From Spirosoma fluviale (GTDB lineage Bacteria > Bacteroidota > Bacteroidia > Cytophagales > Spirosomataceae): a stretch of DNA of 64,000 nucleotides. A program made the position numbers and the translations under genes. Below the pieces are notes generated by a model that was not told the DNA's origin, did no database searches, and was given only the letters and a program-made list of their open reading frames with translations. Below are positions 1 through 8,738 of this stretch, piece after piece; the first letter of the stretch is position 1, and every line of letters starts with the position of its first letter. The stretch is taken from assembly GCA_945906795.1 (NCBI GenBank), contig CAMDRO010000003.1, positions 1 to 64,000 of the forward strand, in the 5' to 3' direction.

Positions 1-2
1 CA

Positions 3-89
3 GTTCTACAAGCCATCAAAACCTACAATGAACTAAGGCCACATTTAGCCTTAAAAATGAAAAAACCAGTTGAATTATATGCAGCTTAA
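3..89 (+). CDS. IS3-family transposase OrfB, C-terminal fragment (partial)
   Basis: The frame from base 3 reads into YNELRPHLALKMKKPVELY and ends at a TAA. This matches the conserved tail of the rve integrase core in IS3/IS150-type OrfB proteins, where YN..RPH..L....P.E.Y is the hallmark. The DDE catalytic residues lie upstream, outside the window. Known family role: cut-and-copy transposition through a circular intermediate. Only the tail is visible, so it is unknown whether the element is active. Family assignment is fairly secure; the subgroup is not. Confidence 0.75.
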   Translation, partial: VLQAIKTYNELRPHLALKMKKPVELYAA

Positions 90-124
90 ATATATATTTA
101 CAAATAATTATTAATCAACCCAAC

Positions 125-144
125 TGTCAACCTATTTCAGGACA
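125..144. repeat. Probable right terminal inverted repeat of the IS
   Basis: TGTCAACCTATTTCAGGACA lies 35 bp after the transposase stop. It begins TG and ends CA, as IS3-family termini do. The matching left repeat would be its reverse complement, outside this window. Position and end bases support the call; it cannot be verified here. Confidence 0.5.
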
Positions 145-165
145 AGACAACCTAATTTCAGTTAC

Positions 166-1578
166 CTAATTTGGGCTAACCCTAAAAACCATTCCAGGAT
201 TCTCAACACCAATGTACAAGAAACCATCTGATCCTAATTTCACATTTCGTAATCGGCCTACATTGAGTAAAATTTTCTCTTGCATAACCACTTTGTTGTC
301 TTTAATCACACAACGATTTAGGTAATTGAAACGCAAAGAACCAATCATCAAATTACCCTTCCATGCTGGATATTTGTCAGTGTTCATGAAGGTCAAACCA
401 GATGGAGCGATCGACGGAACAAAATAAGATACAGGTTGCTCCATGCCTTCTTTTTTCGAGATGTTGGTGATGGGTTTTCCATCATAATTGATTCCGTAGG
501 AGATGACGGGCCAACCGTAATTGCGTCCCGCTTGGATGATATTGATTTCATCTCCTCCACGTGGGCCATGTTCTGTTTCCCAGATATCTCCTGTCCATGG
601 ATTGGTCGTTAGCCCTTGAGGATTTCTTTGGCCATACGAATAAATACTTGGATGGAATTTAGCTGGATCTTTGCCAACAAACGGATTATCTTTTGGTACC
701 GTTCCATCATCATGTAGGCGGTGAATTTTTCCATTATCATTATCCGTTTCTTGTGGAAACACCTTTTCCATGCCTCTTTCTCCCACGGAGAAAAACATAA
801 ATCCTTTTTTGTCAAAAGTAATTCTCGAACCAAAATGATGGAATGTTTTGGTATATGGAAGTGACTCAAAAAGTTCTTGCGACTCCACCCACATGTTGTT
901 TTTGATTTTTCCTCGAACAATTCCTGTAGAGGTAAGTGTTGTCGAACCATCCATTTTAAATTTGGAATAAGACATGTAGACCCAACCATTTTCCGCAAAT
1001 TTTGGATGCAAAGCAATATCTAAAAGACCCCCTTGGCCTTTAGCCATCACAGCAGGTATGCCAGTAATTTCTGTTTTATTTCTTTTTTGATCGACCAAAT
1101 ACAATTTGCCTTTTCGGTCAGTGATCAAATAATCTTTGTTTGGCAATTGGGCAAATCCCCATGGACTTTCTAAACCAGTAGCGATGGTATCCAATTTAAT
1201 GGTGATGCCTTCAGACACAAAAGTATTTGATTTAGGCTTGTTTTCGAATTTATATTGCTCCACTCCCGCTAGATTTTCGATAATTAAATCAGCTAATTTA
1301 TCAATGTCTTTAGGTGATAATATGCCTTTCCAAGTAGGCATTCCCATATCATTATATCCATTCGTGATACTGGCCAATAATTCTGGTTTTGTTTTTCCAT
1401 GTTTCCAAACACGATCCACAAATGCTTCTACTTTCTCGCCATGGCAAGAAGCACAATATTGCGTGTAAGTCTTTTCAGTAGGCTCGTCTAAAATAGCTTT
1501 TTTAGGAGCGTTATTTAATGACATGATGGATAGAGTGGCTGTGGCGATAAGGCCAACAAACATTATTTTTTTGTACAT
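166..1578 (-). CDS. PQQ-dependent sugar (aldose) dehydrogenase with N-terminal cytochrome c domain
   Basis: 470 aa, taking the ATG at 1578; an in-frame TTG at 1599 would add seven residues ahead of the signal peptide. A hydrophobic export segment (about residues 3-25) is followed by a small cytochrome c domain with heme motif CASCH at 42-46 and a likely axial Met near 80. The rest is a six-bladed GSDH/YliI-type propeller, shown by GLESPWGF, GGLLDIALHP, RNPQGLT and ETEHGPRGGDEIN. Known family role: periplasmic oxidation of aldoses with PQQ. The fused heme suggests electrons leave directly to a respiratory cytochrome. It is transcribed away from the Kelch gene. Substrate is unknown. Confidence 0.88.
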   Translation of the reverse strand: MYKKIMFVGLIATATLSIMSLNNAPKKAILDEPTEKTYTQYCASCHGEKVEAFVDRVWKHGKTKPELLASITNGYNDMGMPTWKGILSPKDIDKLADLIIENLAGVEQYKFENKPKSNTFVSEGITIKLDTIATGLESPWGFAQLPNKDYLITDRKGKLYLVDQKRNKTEITGIPAVMAKGQGGLLDIALHPKFAENGWVYMSYSKFKMDGSTTLTSTGIVRGKIKNNMWVESQELFESLPYTKTFHHFGSRITFDKKGFMFFSVGERGMEKVFPQETDNDNGKIHRLHDDGTVPKDNPFVGKDPAKFHPSIYSYGQRNPQGLTTNPWTGDIWETEHGPRGGDEINIIQAGRNYGWPVISYGINYDGKPITNISKKEGMEQPVSYFVPSIAPSGLTFMNTDKYPAWKGNLMIGSLRFNYLNRCVIKDNKVVMQEKILLNVGRLRNVKLGSDGFLYIGVENPGMVFRVSPN

Positions 1579-1660
1579 GTTCGGTTTTATATAATTCAAG
1601 TACTAAGCTAAAAATTATTTTTCATTTTTAATAACTTAAGTTCAGGTCAAAGGTTTCTAA

Positions 1661-1668
1661 TAATTTTG
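1661..1668 (+). promoter_or_regulatory. Candidate TAnnTTTG promoter box for the Kelch gene
   Basis: TAATTTTG matches the Bacteroidota -7 consensus TAnnTTTG and lies 30 bp before the ATG at 1699, in the divergent intergenic region. No convincing -33 TTG box was found at the usual distance, so this is a motif match only. Confidence 0.4.
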
Positions 1669-1698
1669 TATTTTAGCTATTCAATTTAACCTAAACCT

Positions 1699-2673
1699 AT
1701 GAAAAAATTAATGGTAATGGTCTACGGACTAGTGATCTCTTTAACTTCTTTTTCGCAAATTCCTACAGGATCTTGGAAAGTTCTAGAACCTTCAAACACC
1801 GCTTTGAAGCGACATGAAAGTGGATTTGTTGAATGTGACGGCCAATTTTATGCTTTGGGTGGTCGGGGAAAAAAGGCGATTGAAGCCTATAATCCGAAGA
1901 CAAATACCTGGGAAAATTTGGGGGATACGCCCATCGAATTTCACCATTTCCAGGCCTTAAGTTTCCAACATGAAATTTATGTTATTTGTGCCTTCACGGG
2001 TGGATATCCCCATGAAAAGCCGATTGAAAATATGTTGATTTTTAATCCCAAAACAAAAACATGGCGTGAAGGTGCCAAGATTCCTATGGATAGGTTACGA
2101 GGCTCCGCTGGAATTTTTGCCTACAAAAATAAAATATATGCCGTTTGTGGAATAAAGGATGGACACTATGATGGCCATGTGAGTTGGTTTGATGTTTTTG
2201 ACCCTAAAACTAATACGTGGTCCCAATTGCCTGATGCTCCTCGATCAAGAGACCATGTGCAAGCTGCTATGTTGGGCGATAAATTGTATATGGTCGGTGG
2301 GCGTAATTCCCATGCAGCGATTGGAAAAGTGTTGGAAAAAACAATTTCTGAAGTAGATGTATATGATTTCAAAATGGGTACTTGGACTACTTTGCCTAAT
2401 GGCCTTCCTACCCTCAGGGCTGGAACTTGTACCTTGACTAAATATCCTTATGTCATTGTGCTGCAGGGAGAAAGTACTAAACAAGTTCCTGCGCATGCAG
2501 AAGTGGAGGCGCTCGATGTGAGAACGAATGAGTGGGTGAAATTCCCTTCTCTATTACAAGGGCGGCATGGTACTTCGACTATTTTATACAAAAACAAAAT
2601 GTACATCATGGCCGGGAGTGCAAACCGTGGAGGAGGACCTGAAATTAACACGATGGAATTTTTAGAATGGTAA
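1699..2673 (+). CDS. Secreted Kelch-repeat beta-propeller protein
   Basis: 324 aa with a signal peptide (MKKLMVMVYGLVISLTSFSQ) and about five or six Kelch blades, seen as repeated GG pairs and spaced W/Y residues such as YALGGRGKKAIEAYNPKTN, YDFKMGTWTTLP and MYIMAGSANRGGG. The C-terminal EFLEW may close the propeller. No catalytic residues are recognisable. Kelch propellers of this size can bind glycans or act enzymatically (galactose-oxidase-like or sialate-mutarotase-like), but the copper ligands of galactose oxidase were not seen. It sits 65 bp upstream of the PSCyt1/DUF1553 block in the same direction and may be its first gene. Fold confidence is high; function is unknown. Confidence 0.8.
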   Translation: MKKLMVMVYGLVISLTSFSQIPTGSWKVLEPSNTALKRHESGFVECDGQFYALGGRGKKAIEAYNPKTNTWENLGDTPIEFHHFQALSFQHEIYVICAFTGGYPHEKPIENMLIFNPKTKTWREGAKIPMDRLRGSAGIFAYKNKIYAVCGIKDGHYDGHVSWFDVFDPKTNTWSQLPDAPRSRDHVQAAMLGDKLYMVGGRNSHAAIGKVLEKTISEVDVYDFKMGTWTTLPNGLPTLRAGTCTLTKYPYVIVLQGESTKQVPAHAEVEALDVRTNEWVKFPSLLQGRHGTSTILYKNKMYIMAGSANRGGGPEINTMEFLEW

Positions 2674-2738
2674 TTTTTAAAGAAAAAATTAAATCGTATA
2701 TTTCGTTTTAAAATCCTTTAGGATCTCCAAACTTCATT

Positions 2739-5051
2739 ATGAAAATTTTTAAAATCATCATCCCCTTTGCCCTATTGGCTATCAGCATATACGCTGGATG
2801 GAGTTGTTCCAATGCCCAAGGTTCGGATACATCCATGCCCGATGTGGTTGATTATAATTTTCACATACGTCCGATTCTTTCTGACCGATGCTTCAAATGC
2901 CATGGGCCGGATGCCAATAAACGCCAAGCAAATTTACGTTTGGACACCAAGGAGGGTGCTTATGCGGCTTTTAAGGATAATGCAAAGGCACATGCGATTG
3001 TTCCTGGAGACCCTTCTGCATCGGATGCTTTTCAGCGTTTAATTACGAAAGATACTTCGCTACGGATGCCTAGCATGAAATCCAATTTGGTTTTAACCCA
3101 GCATGAGATTGATTTAATTGAGAAGTGGATTGAGCAAGGAGCTGTGTACAAGCCACATTGGTCTTTTATGAAACCTGTAAAACTTGAATTGCCAAAAGCG
3201 GATGAGGCGTGGGTGCGAAACGATATTGATTATTTCGTGTATGCCAAAATGAAGGAAAAGGGTTTAAGCCCTTCAAAAGAAACGGATAAAGAACGACTTT
3301 TAAAAAGGGTTAGTCTTGACTTGACCGGTTTGCCGCCTACACTTGAAATGCAGGATCGTTTTTTAAATGATACTGATCCTAAGGCATATGAAAAAATCGT
3401 TAATGAGTTGATGGCCAACAAGCATTTTGGGGAGAAAATGGCAGCGCCATGGTTGGATGTAGCCCGTTATGCAGATTCCCACGGATATCAAGATGATGGC
3501 TTACGGACGATGTGGCCTTGGCGCGATTGGGTGATTCACGCGTTTAATTCCAATTATTCGTACAAGAAATTCGTGACTTGGCAGTTGGCAGGGGATTTAA
3601 TTCCGGGGGCCAACAAAGAAATGTTATTGGCCACGGGGTTCAATCGGAATCATAAGATTACGCAGGAAGGAGGAGTGATTGACGAGGAGTATCGGGTGGA
3701 GTACATCAATGACCGGACAAGTACTTTTGGGAAATCTTTTTTGGCATTAACTTTTGAATGTTCCAAGTGCCATGATCATAAATACGATCCCATTTCTCAA
3801 AAAGATTATTACAGTACCTACGCATTTTTTAACCAGGTGCCTGAAAAAGGCTTATTTGGTACTATTGATGCTTCTTTTGCTGATCCACCGAATATGCGCA
3901 TCACTTCTAAAGATGTCAATAGCTTGTTGAAATTCATCAATAAGCGAGATACATTTGCGGTCGATGTGATGGTGATGAAGGACTCTGCTAATATCCGCAA
4001 AACGCATATATTAAGTCGGGGCAACTACGATATGCCTACGTTCGAAGTGGGAGTAGGGATTCCGAAAAGTATTCTGCCCTATTCGACGGCTAAATATGGT
4101 CAAAACAGGTTAGGATTAGTGCGCTGGATGTTTGACGATGCCAATCCTTTAACATCGCGCGTGTTTGTGAATCGGATTTGGGCTCAGTTTTTTGGTCGGG
4201 GAATTGTCAAAACCTTAGGTGATTTTGGGATGCAAGGCGAGTTGCCTACTCATCCGGAGTTGTTGGATTGGTTGGCCGCCGATTTCAAAGCGCATCATTG
4301 GAACATGAAGCGATTGGTGAAGCAAATCGTCATGTCTGCCACCTATCAGCAGTCTTCCGACGTCCCTTCGGCGGCATTAAAGTCGGACCCTGAAAATATT
4401 TATTTATCGCATGCCCCAAGACTAAGATTTCCAGCTGAAAATGTGCGAGATCTTGTTTTGGCATCAGCAGATATTTTAAATCCGGAAATTGGCGGGCCTA
4501 GTGTTAAGCCTTATCAGCCAAAAGGATTATGGGAAATGGCTACTTCTGGTCGAGGATCATTAATGACTTATATACAAGACCATAATCAAGATTTGTATCG
4601 AAGAGGCATGTACGTTTTTATAAAAAGAACGGTTCCTCCTCCGTCTATGTTGATTTTTGACGCTAGTAATCGGGATCAGTGTGAGGTCCAAAGAGGAAGG
4701 ACAAATACGCCTTTGCAAGCTTTGGTCATGATGAATGATCCCCATGTGATGGAGAGCTCGAGGGTTTTAGCTAGTCATTTGTCGGCGGAGAAGGGTAGTT
4801 TAAATGTGGTCTTATCGAAAGCCTTTAGGAAAATTATTTGTAGAAAACCGAGTGAAAAGGAGTTGGTTATTTTAAAGCGATATTTTGAAAACGAACAGGC
4901 TTCATTTAAAAAGAATCCAATTAAAATTGAAAAGTTGATGAAGATTGGAGAATATAAAAAAGATCCGGGAGCGATTCGTTTTTATACGGCGGCATTGATG
5001 CAGACGATCCAACTAATTTATAATATGGAAGAGGCTTTAATTCGAGTTTAA
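2739..5051 (+). CDS. PSCyt1-DUF1549-DUF1553 secreted cytochrome protein (planctomycete type)
   Basis: 770 aa. An export segment comes first, with a Cys near residue 23 that could be lipidated. Then a planctomycete cytochrome c (PSCyt1) domain with CFKCH at 51-55, DUF1549 at about 160-360 (ERLLKRVSLDLTGLPPT) and DUF1553 at about 460-730 (NPLTSRVFVNRIWAQFFG). A second CxxCH (CSKCHDHKYDP) starts at residue 341, so two hemes are possible. This architecture is abundant in Planctomycetes and occurs in polysaccharide-degrading Bacteroidota. Its reaction is not established; a redox step on secreted substrates is inferred. It is the first of four tightly spaced genes (gaps of 10, 11 and 24 bp), with the DUF1501 partner next. 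Confidence 0.9.
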   Translation: MKIFKIIIPFALLAISIYAGWSCSNAQGSDTSMPDVVDYNFHIRPILSDRCFKCHGPDANKRQANLRLDTKEGAYAAFKDNAKAHAIVPGDPSASDAFQRLITKDTSLRMPSMKSNLVLTQHEIDLIEKWIEQGAVYKPHWSFMKPVKLELPKADEAWVRNDIDYFVYAKMKEKGLSPSKETDKERLLKRVSLDLTGLPPTLEMQDRFLNDTDPKAYEKIVNELMANKHFGEKMAAPWLDVARYADSHGYQDDGLRTMWPWRDWVIHAFNSNYSYKKFVTWQLAGDLIPGANKEMLLATGFNRNHKITQEGGVIDEEYRVEYINDRTSTFGKSFLALTFECSKCHDHKYDPISQKDYYSTYAFFNQVPEKGLFGTIDASFADPPNMRITSKDVNSLLKFINKRDTFAVDVMVMKDSANIRKTHILSRGNYDMPTFEVGVGIPKSILPYSTAKYGQNRLGLVRWMFDDANPLTSRVFVNRIWAQFFGRGIVKTLGDFGMQGELPTHPELLDWLAADFKAHHWNMKRLVKQIVMSATYQQSSDVPSAALKSDPENIYLSHAPRLRFPAENVRDLVLASADILNPEIGGPSVKPYQPKGLWEMATSGRGSLMTYIQDHNQDLYRRGMYVFIKRTVPPPSMLIFDASNRDQCEVQRGRTNTPLQALVMMNDPHVMESSRVLASHLSAEKGSLNVVLSKAFRKIICRKPSEKELVILKRYFENEQASFKKNPIKIEKLMKIGEYKKDPGAIRFYTAALMQTIQLIYNMEEALIRV

Positions 5052-5061
5052 TAAAGACACG

Positions 5062-6513
5062 ATGGAAAATGAATTTTTAAATAGTAGGTTAAATGTTACG
5101 CGGAGGCACTTTTTCGGACAGGCAGCTGCGGGAATTGGTGGTTTAGCCTTAGGTTCGTTAATGGTTCCTGACTTATGGAAAGGGGATTCTGCGGCTAATT
5201 CGATGCCCTTGGGAATGGCACATTTTGCGCCCAAAGCCAAACGAGTTATCTATTTATGCCAAAACGGTGCCCCTTCACAGTTGGAGAGCTTCGATTACAA
5301 ACCCACATTAATCACTCGTTCAGGCGAGGATTTACCGGCTTCTATTCGAGGAAATCAGCGATTAACGGGGATGACGGCAAGCCAAGATAAGTTTCCGTTA
5401 ATGGGCTCATTTTATGGATTCAAACAATATGGAAAATCTGGGGCTTGGATTAGTGACATCTTTCCCAATATTGCTAACATCGCGGATGATTTGTGTATCG
5501 TTCGAACGATGAATACGGATGCGATTAATCACGATCCCGCTTTGACTTTTTTACAGACGGGGGCGCAAGTGGGGAATAGGCCAAGTATGGGTGCTTGGAT
5601 GTCGTATGGATTAGGTAGTGAGAATAAAAACTTGCCTGCTTTTTGTGTATTATTATCGAGAGGGAGGGGAAATGGGCAGGGGGTATATTCCAAATTATGG
5701 ACGAATGGATTTTTAGATTCTTTACATCAAGGAGTGGTGTTTAGTAGTTCTGATGACCCTATATTGTATTTGAATGACTCGGATGGAATTGATAAAAATG
5801 CGCGTAGGAGAATGCTCGATGAACTGGCGGAGTTGAATCATTTGGGATTTGATGAAAATAAAGATCCTGAGGTGGAGGCAAAAGTCCAACAATATGAAAT
5901 GGCTTATCGCATGCAAACCGCTGTTCCTGAGTTGACGGATTTATCCAAAGAACCCGATCACATCATCAAAATGTATGGCCCAGATTGTTTAGTTCCAGGA
6001 ACCTATGCCGCTAATGCTTTATTGGCCAGGAAGTTATCTGAATCGGGAGTTCGTTTTGTTCAATTATACCATCAAGGCTGGGATTCCCATGGAAATTTAC
6101 CCAAAGAAATGGCCATGCAGGCACAAGATGTGGACAGGTCATCTGCTGCTTTAATTACAGATTTAAAACAAAGAGGTTTATTGGACGAGACCTTAGTGAT
6201 ATGGGGAGGCGAATTTGGCCGAACCAATTATTGCCAAGGAACATTTAAGGTGGATAATTATGGCCGAGATCATCATCCTCGTGCCTACAGTATTTTTATG
6301 GCCGGGGGTGGCGTAAAGCCGGGAATTGTGTATGGTGAAACAGATGAATTTGGTTATAATGTGGTGAAAGATCCTGTACATATTCATGATTTTCATGCCA
6401 CGGTTCAGCATCTAATGGGAATTAATCATGAGCAATTGACCTTTAAGCATTTAGGCAGAAGATATCGCTTGACTGATATTGCCGGTAAAGTTCTTCCTGG
6501 TTTGTTGGCCTAA
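5062..6513 (+). CDS. DUF1501 protein, Tat-exported sulfatase-fold partner
   Basis: 483 aa. Twin arginines at residues 14-15 (TRRHFFGQAAAGIGGLALG) mark a Tat signal, implying export folded, perhaps with bound metal. The body matches DUF1501, a family with an alkaline-phosphatase/sulfatase-like fold; GWDSHGNLPKEM, WGGEFGRTNY and GRDHHPRAYSIFMAGGGVK are its typical conserved stretches. DUF1501 genes are habitually paired with DUF1553 genes in Planctomycetes, exactly as here (10 bp after it). Enzymatic activity has not been established for most members, and the usual sulfatase CxPxR nucleophile motif is absent. A second, unlinked DUF1501 gene lies at the right end of the window. Confidence 0.9.
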   Translation: MENEFLNSRLNVTRRHFFGQAAAGIGGLALGSLMVPDLWKGDSAANSMPLGMAHFAPKAKRVIYLCQNGAPSQLESFDYKPTLITRSGEDLPASIRGNQRLTGMTASQDKFPLMGSFYGFKQYGKSGAWISDIFPNIANIADDLCIVRTMNTDAINHDPALTFLQTGAQVGNRPSMGAWMSYGLGSENKNLPAFCVLLSRGRGNGQGVYSKLWTNGFLDSLHQGVVFSSSDDPILYLNDSDGIDKNARRRMLDELAELNHLGFDENKDPEVEAKVQQYEMAYRMQTAVPELTDLSKEPDHIIKMYGPDCLVPGTYAANALLARKLSESGVRFVQLYHQGWDSHGNLPKEMAMQAQDVDRSSAALITDLKQRGLLDETLVIWGGEFGRTNYCQGTFKVDNYGRDHHPRAYSIFMAGGGVKPGIVYGETDEFGYNVVKDPVHIHDFHATVQHLMGINHEQLTFKHLGRRYRLTDIAGKVLPGLLA

Positions 6514-6524
6514 TTTTTATACCC

Positions 6525-8714
6525 ATGAATAAATTTTTTAGACTTAGCACGAGCCTCCTTATTTTTTTACAGGGTTTGATTTTAGTGCTCGTTTTGTTTA
6601 CAGACAAAATCCATATTCCTTTGGTATTTTTGGGTCGTTTGCATCCTTTGGTATTGCATGTGCCGATTGGCTTTGGGGTCTTTTTAGTGCTGATTTTTGT
6701 GCTCAAAAAGTGGATTGACTCGCAGGCTTTTCAGGAAATTTTCAGATTTCTATTGTACTTGACTTCTATTTTTTCTGCAATGACAGCGATCTTCGGCATG
6801 TTTTTGTCTTCGGAGGGGGGATATGATTTGGAGCAAATCACTTTTCATCAGTGGGCAGGCTTGGGGGTCAATTGGCTTTATGTCCTACTACTTTTTGCCT
6901 ATGAAAAAGGCTATTTAGAAGGTCGGAATCTGTTTTATGGTGTGCTCGTTGGTTTAGCTAGTTTTTTGTTGGCCGGACACGGCGGTGCAGATTTAACTCA
7001 TGGAGAGGATTATTTATGGGCAACAATTGAGGACGGTGCTGTTCTGTTGACCGATGAATCTGTGGTGTTTGAGGCGGTAATCCAACCGATTTTAAAGCAA
7101 AAGTGTGAGGTATGTCATAATGATCAAAAGACCAAAGGGGCATTGAACATGAGTTCGATTGCTAAATTAGTAAAGGGTGGAAAAAATGGAGCTATTTGGA
7201 AGGCTGGGGATCCATTAAATAGTCATTTTATACAGCGGGCTAAATTACCTATCGATAACAAAAAGCATATGCCACCGAAAGGGAAGGCTCAGTTGAGTCC
7301 TGATGAAGTGCTAATATTAACTGCTTGGGTCCAAGAGGGGGCTTCAGTGTCTAAAAAGCTTGTTGCTTTTGGGGCAAATTCCAAGCTTATTTCGTTAGCT
7401 AAAAAATTGCAAAATACGGCGCAGGCTTTATTGATTCCTGTTAAAGTGTATGATTTCTCAGCGTCCTCAGAGTCTAATTTAAAGGCGGCTAATACTCCTT
7501 TTTGTTCCGTTTATCCTTTGTCGAGTGATGCTCCGGCTTTGCAGGCAGATTTTTATGTGAGCAAAAAATATGATCGAAAGACCTTAGAAAATTTAGCTAA
7601 GGTGTCGGTACAATTAGTTGGCTTGAATCTTTCTAAAATGCCTATTAAAGATGGGGATATTAGTTTGATTACGAAATTTCCAAATTTGGAAAAATTGATT
7701 TTGAATTTTACTGAAATCTCAGGCAAGACCTTAGGTGAATTATCAGTTTGTAAACAGTTGACATCTTTGGCTTTATCGGGCACGAAAGTAAACAAGGAGA
7801 TTTTGGTCAATCTTTTAGGCAAAATTCCTTCGCTAAAGGAAGTGTTTGTTTGGAATACGGGGGTGGGTCTAGACCAAATAACTGGTATTCAAGCACAGTT
7901 TCCAAAGGTTAAAATCCAGGCGGGTTATGTGCCTAAAGATGAGCAATTACAGATTAATCCACCCATCTTAGTGAGTGAGAATTTTATTTTAAAGCCTAAT
8001 GAAGATTTTGTTTTTAAACATACGCTAAAAGATGTAACCTTTCATTATACCCTAAATGATTCTACTCCGGATAGCTTAGGAGCTTTAGTTTCGAGGGGTC
8101 CGCTGAAAATAGAAAAATACTCAAAGGTGAAGGTGATGGCAACGAAACCGGGTTGGTTGGCTAGTCGTGTCTTAGAATATAAAGTATATAAATCAGCCTT
8201 TATTCCTGATTCGATTTATTTACTCAGTAAGCCTGATTTTAAATATCCTGCGAAGGGGGGCTATAGTTTAAAGGATTTTGTTCAAGGATTCAGGGAGACG
8301 GGTCGGCGAAGTGAATTACCAGATTATACTTGGTTAGGGTTTTTTGACAGCGATTTAGAAGCTTTATTTGAGTTTAAAAAGCCCATTTCGCCTAAGGGTA
8401 TTACTTTTTCATATTTGAGAAAAACGGATTCGGATGTGTTTCCACCAGTAAGTATTGAAGTGTTGGCAGGAAACAGTCCGAATGCATTAACCCGCGTAGC
8501 TCTTGTGAAACCGGAGAAGCCAGAAAAGAGAAATGGCTATACTCAAATGGGGCAGGATATACCTCTTAAACCAAGTATGTATAAATATTATAAAATAAAA
8601 GCACTATCACTTAGACGTTTGCCTAAATATCTACTTAAAGATGATAAAAAAGAGGAGGTGGTTAATAAGGGGAAGCCTGCTTGGCTTCGTGTGGATGAAA
8701 TATTATTTTATTAA
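6525..8714 (+). CDS. Membrane-anchored PSCyt1 cytochrome with LRR-like and chitobiase-like regions
   Basis: 729 aa. The first ~155 residues hold about five hydrophobic helices (for example RLHPLVLHVPIGFGVFLVLI), resembling the DUF2231 membrane domain. Next is a PSCyt1 domain with heme motif CEVCH at 194-198. Around 370-470 are leucine-rich, repeat-like strands (FPNLEKLILNFTEISG). A chitobiase/hexosaminidase C-terminal-like beta domain follows at about 480-575, and a discoidin-like region ends the protein. It lies 11 bp after DUF1501. Inference: it anchors the exported cytochrome/DUF1501 system and passes electrons to the inner membrane. Domain borders are approximate; the helix count was read by eye. 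Confidence 0.82.
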   Translation: MNKFFRLSTSLLIFLQGLILVLVLFTDKIHIPLVFLGRLHPLVLHVPIGFGVFLVLIFVLKKWIDSQAFQEIFRFLLYLTSIFSAMTAIFGMFLSSEGGYDLEQITFHQWAGLGVNWLYVLLLFAYEKGYLEGRNLFYGVLVGLASFLLAGHGGADLTHGEDYLWATIEDGAVLLTDESVVFEAVIQPILKQKCEVCHNDQKTKGALNMSSIAKLVKGGKNGAIWKAGDPLNSHFIQRAKLPIDNKKHMPPKGKAQLSPDEVLILTAWVQEGASVSKKLVAFGANSKLISLAKKLQNTAQALLIPVKVYDFSASSESNLKAANTPFCSVYPLSSDAPALQADFYVSKKYDRKTLENLAKVSVQLVGLNLSKMPIKDGDISLITKFPNLEKLILNFTEISGKTLGELSVCKQLTSLALSGTKVNKEILVNLLGKIPSLKEVFVWNTGVGLDQITGIQAQFPKVKIQAGYVPKDEQLQINPPILVSENFILKPNEDFVFKHTLKDVTFHYTLNDSTPDSLGALVSRGPLKIEKYSKVKVMATKPGWLASRVLEYKVYKSAFIPDSIYLLSKPDFKYPAKGGYSLKDFVQGFRETGRRSELPDYTWLGFFDSDLEALFEFKKPISPKGITFSYLRKTDSDVFPPVSIEVLAGNSPNALTRVALVKPEKPEKRNGYTQMGQDIPLKPSMYKYYKIKALSLRRLPKYLLKDDKKEEVVNKGKPAWLRVDEILFY

Positions 8715-8738
8715 TTAAGGAAAATAAACAAATTAAAT

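Larger units (their letters stand above)
1..144. mobile_element. Right end of an IS3-family insertion sequence
   Basis: The window opens inside an insertion sequence. It holds the last 28 codons of an IS3-type OrfB transposase, then a short noncoding tail ending in a terminal-inverted-repeat-like sequence with the TG...CA ends usual for this family. The left end lies outside the window, so target duplication and element length cannot be checked. The neighbouring dehydrogenase gene ends 22 bp further on and looks intact, so the element probably inserted in intergenic DNA. Confidence 0.7.
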
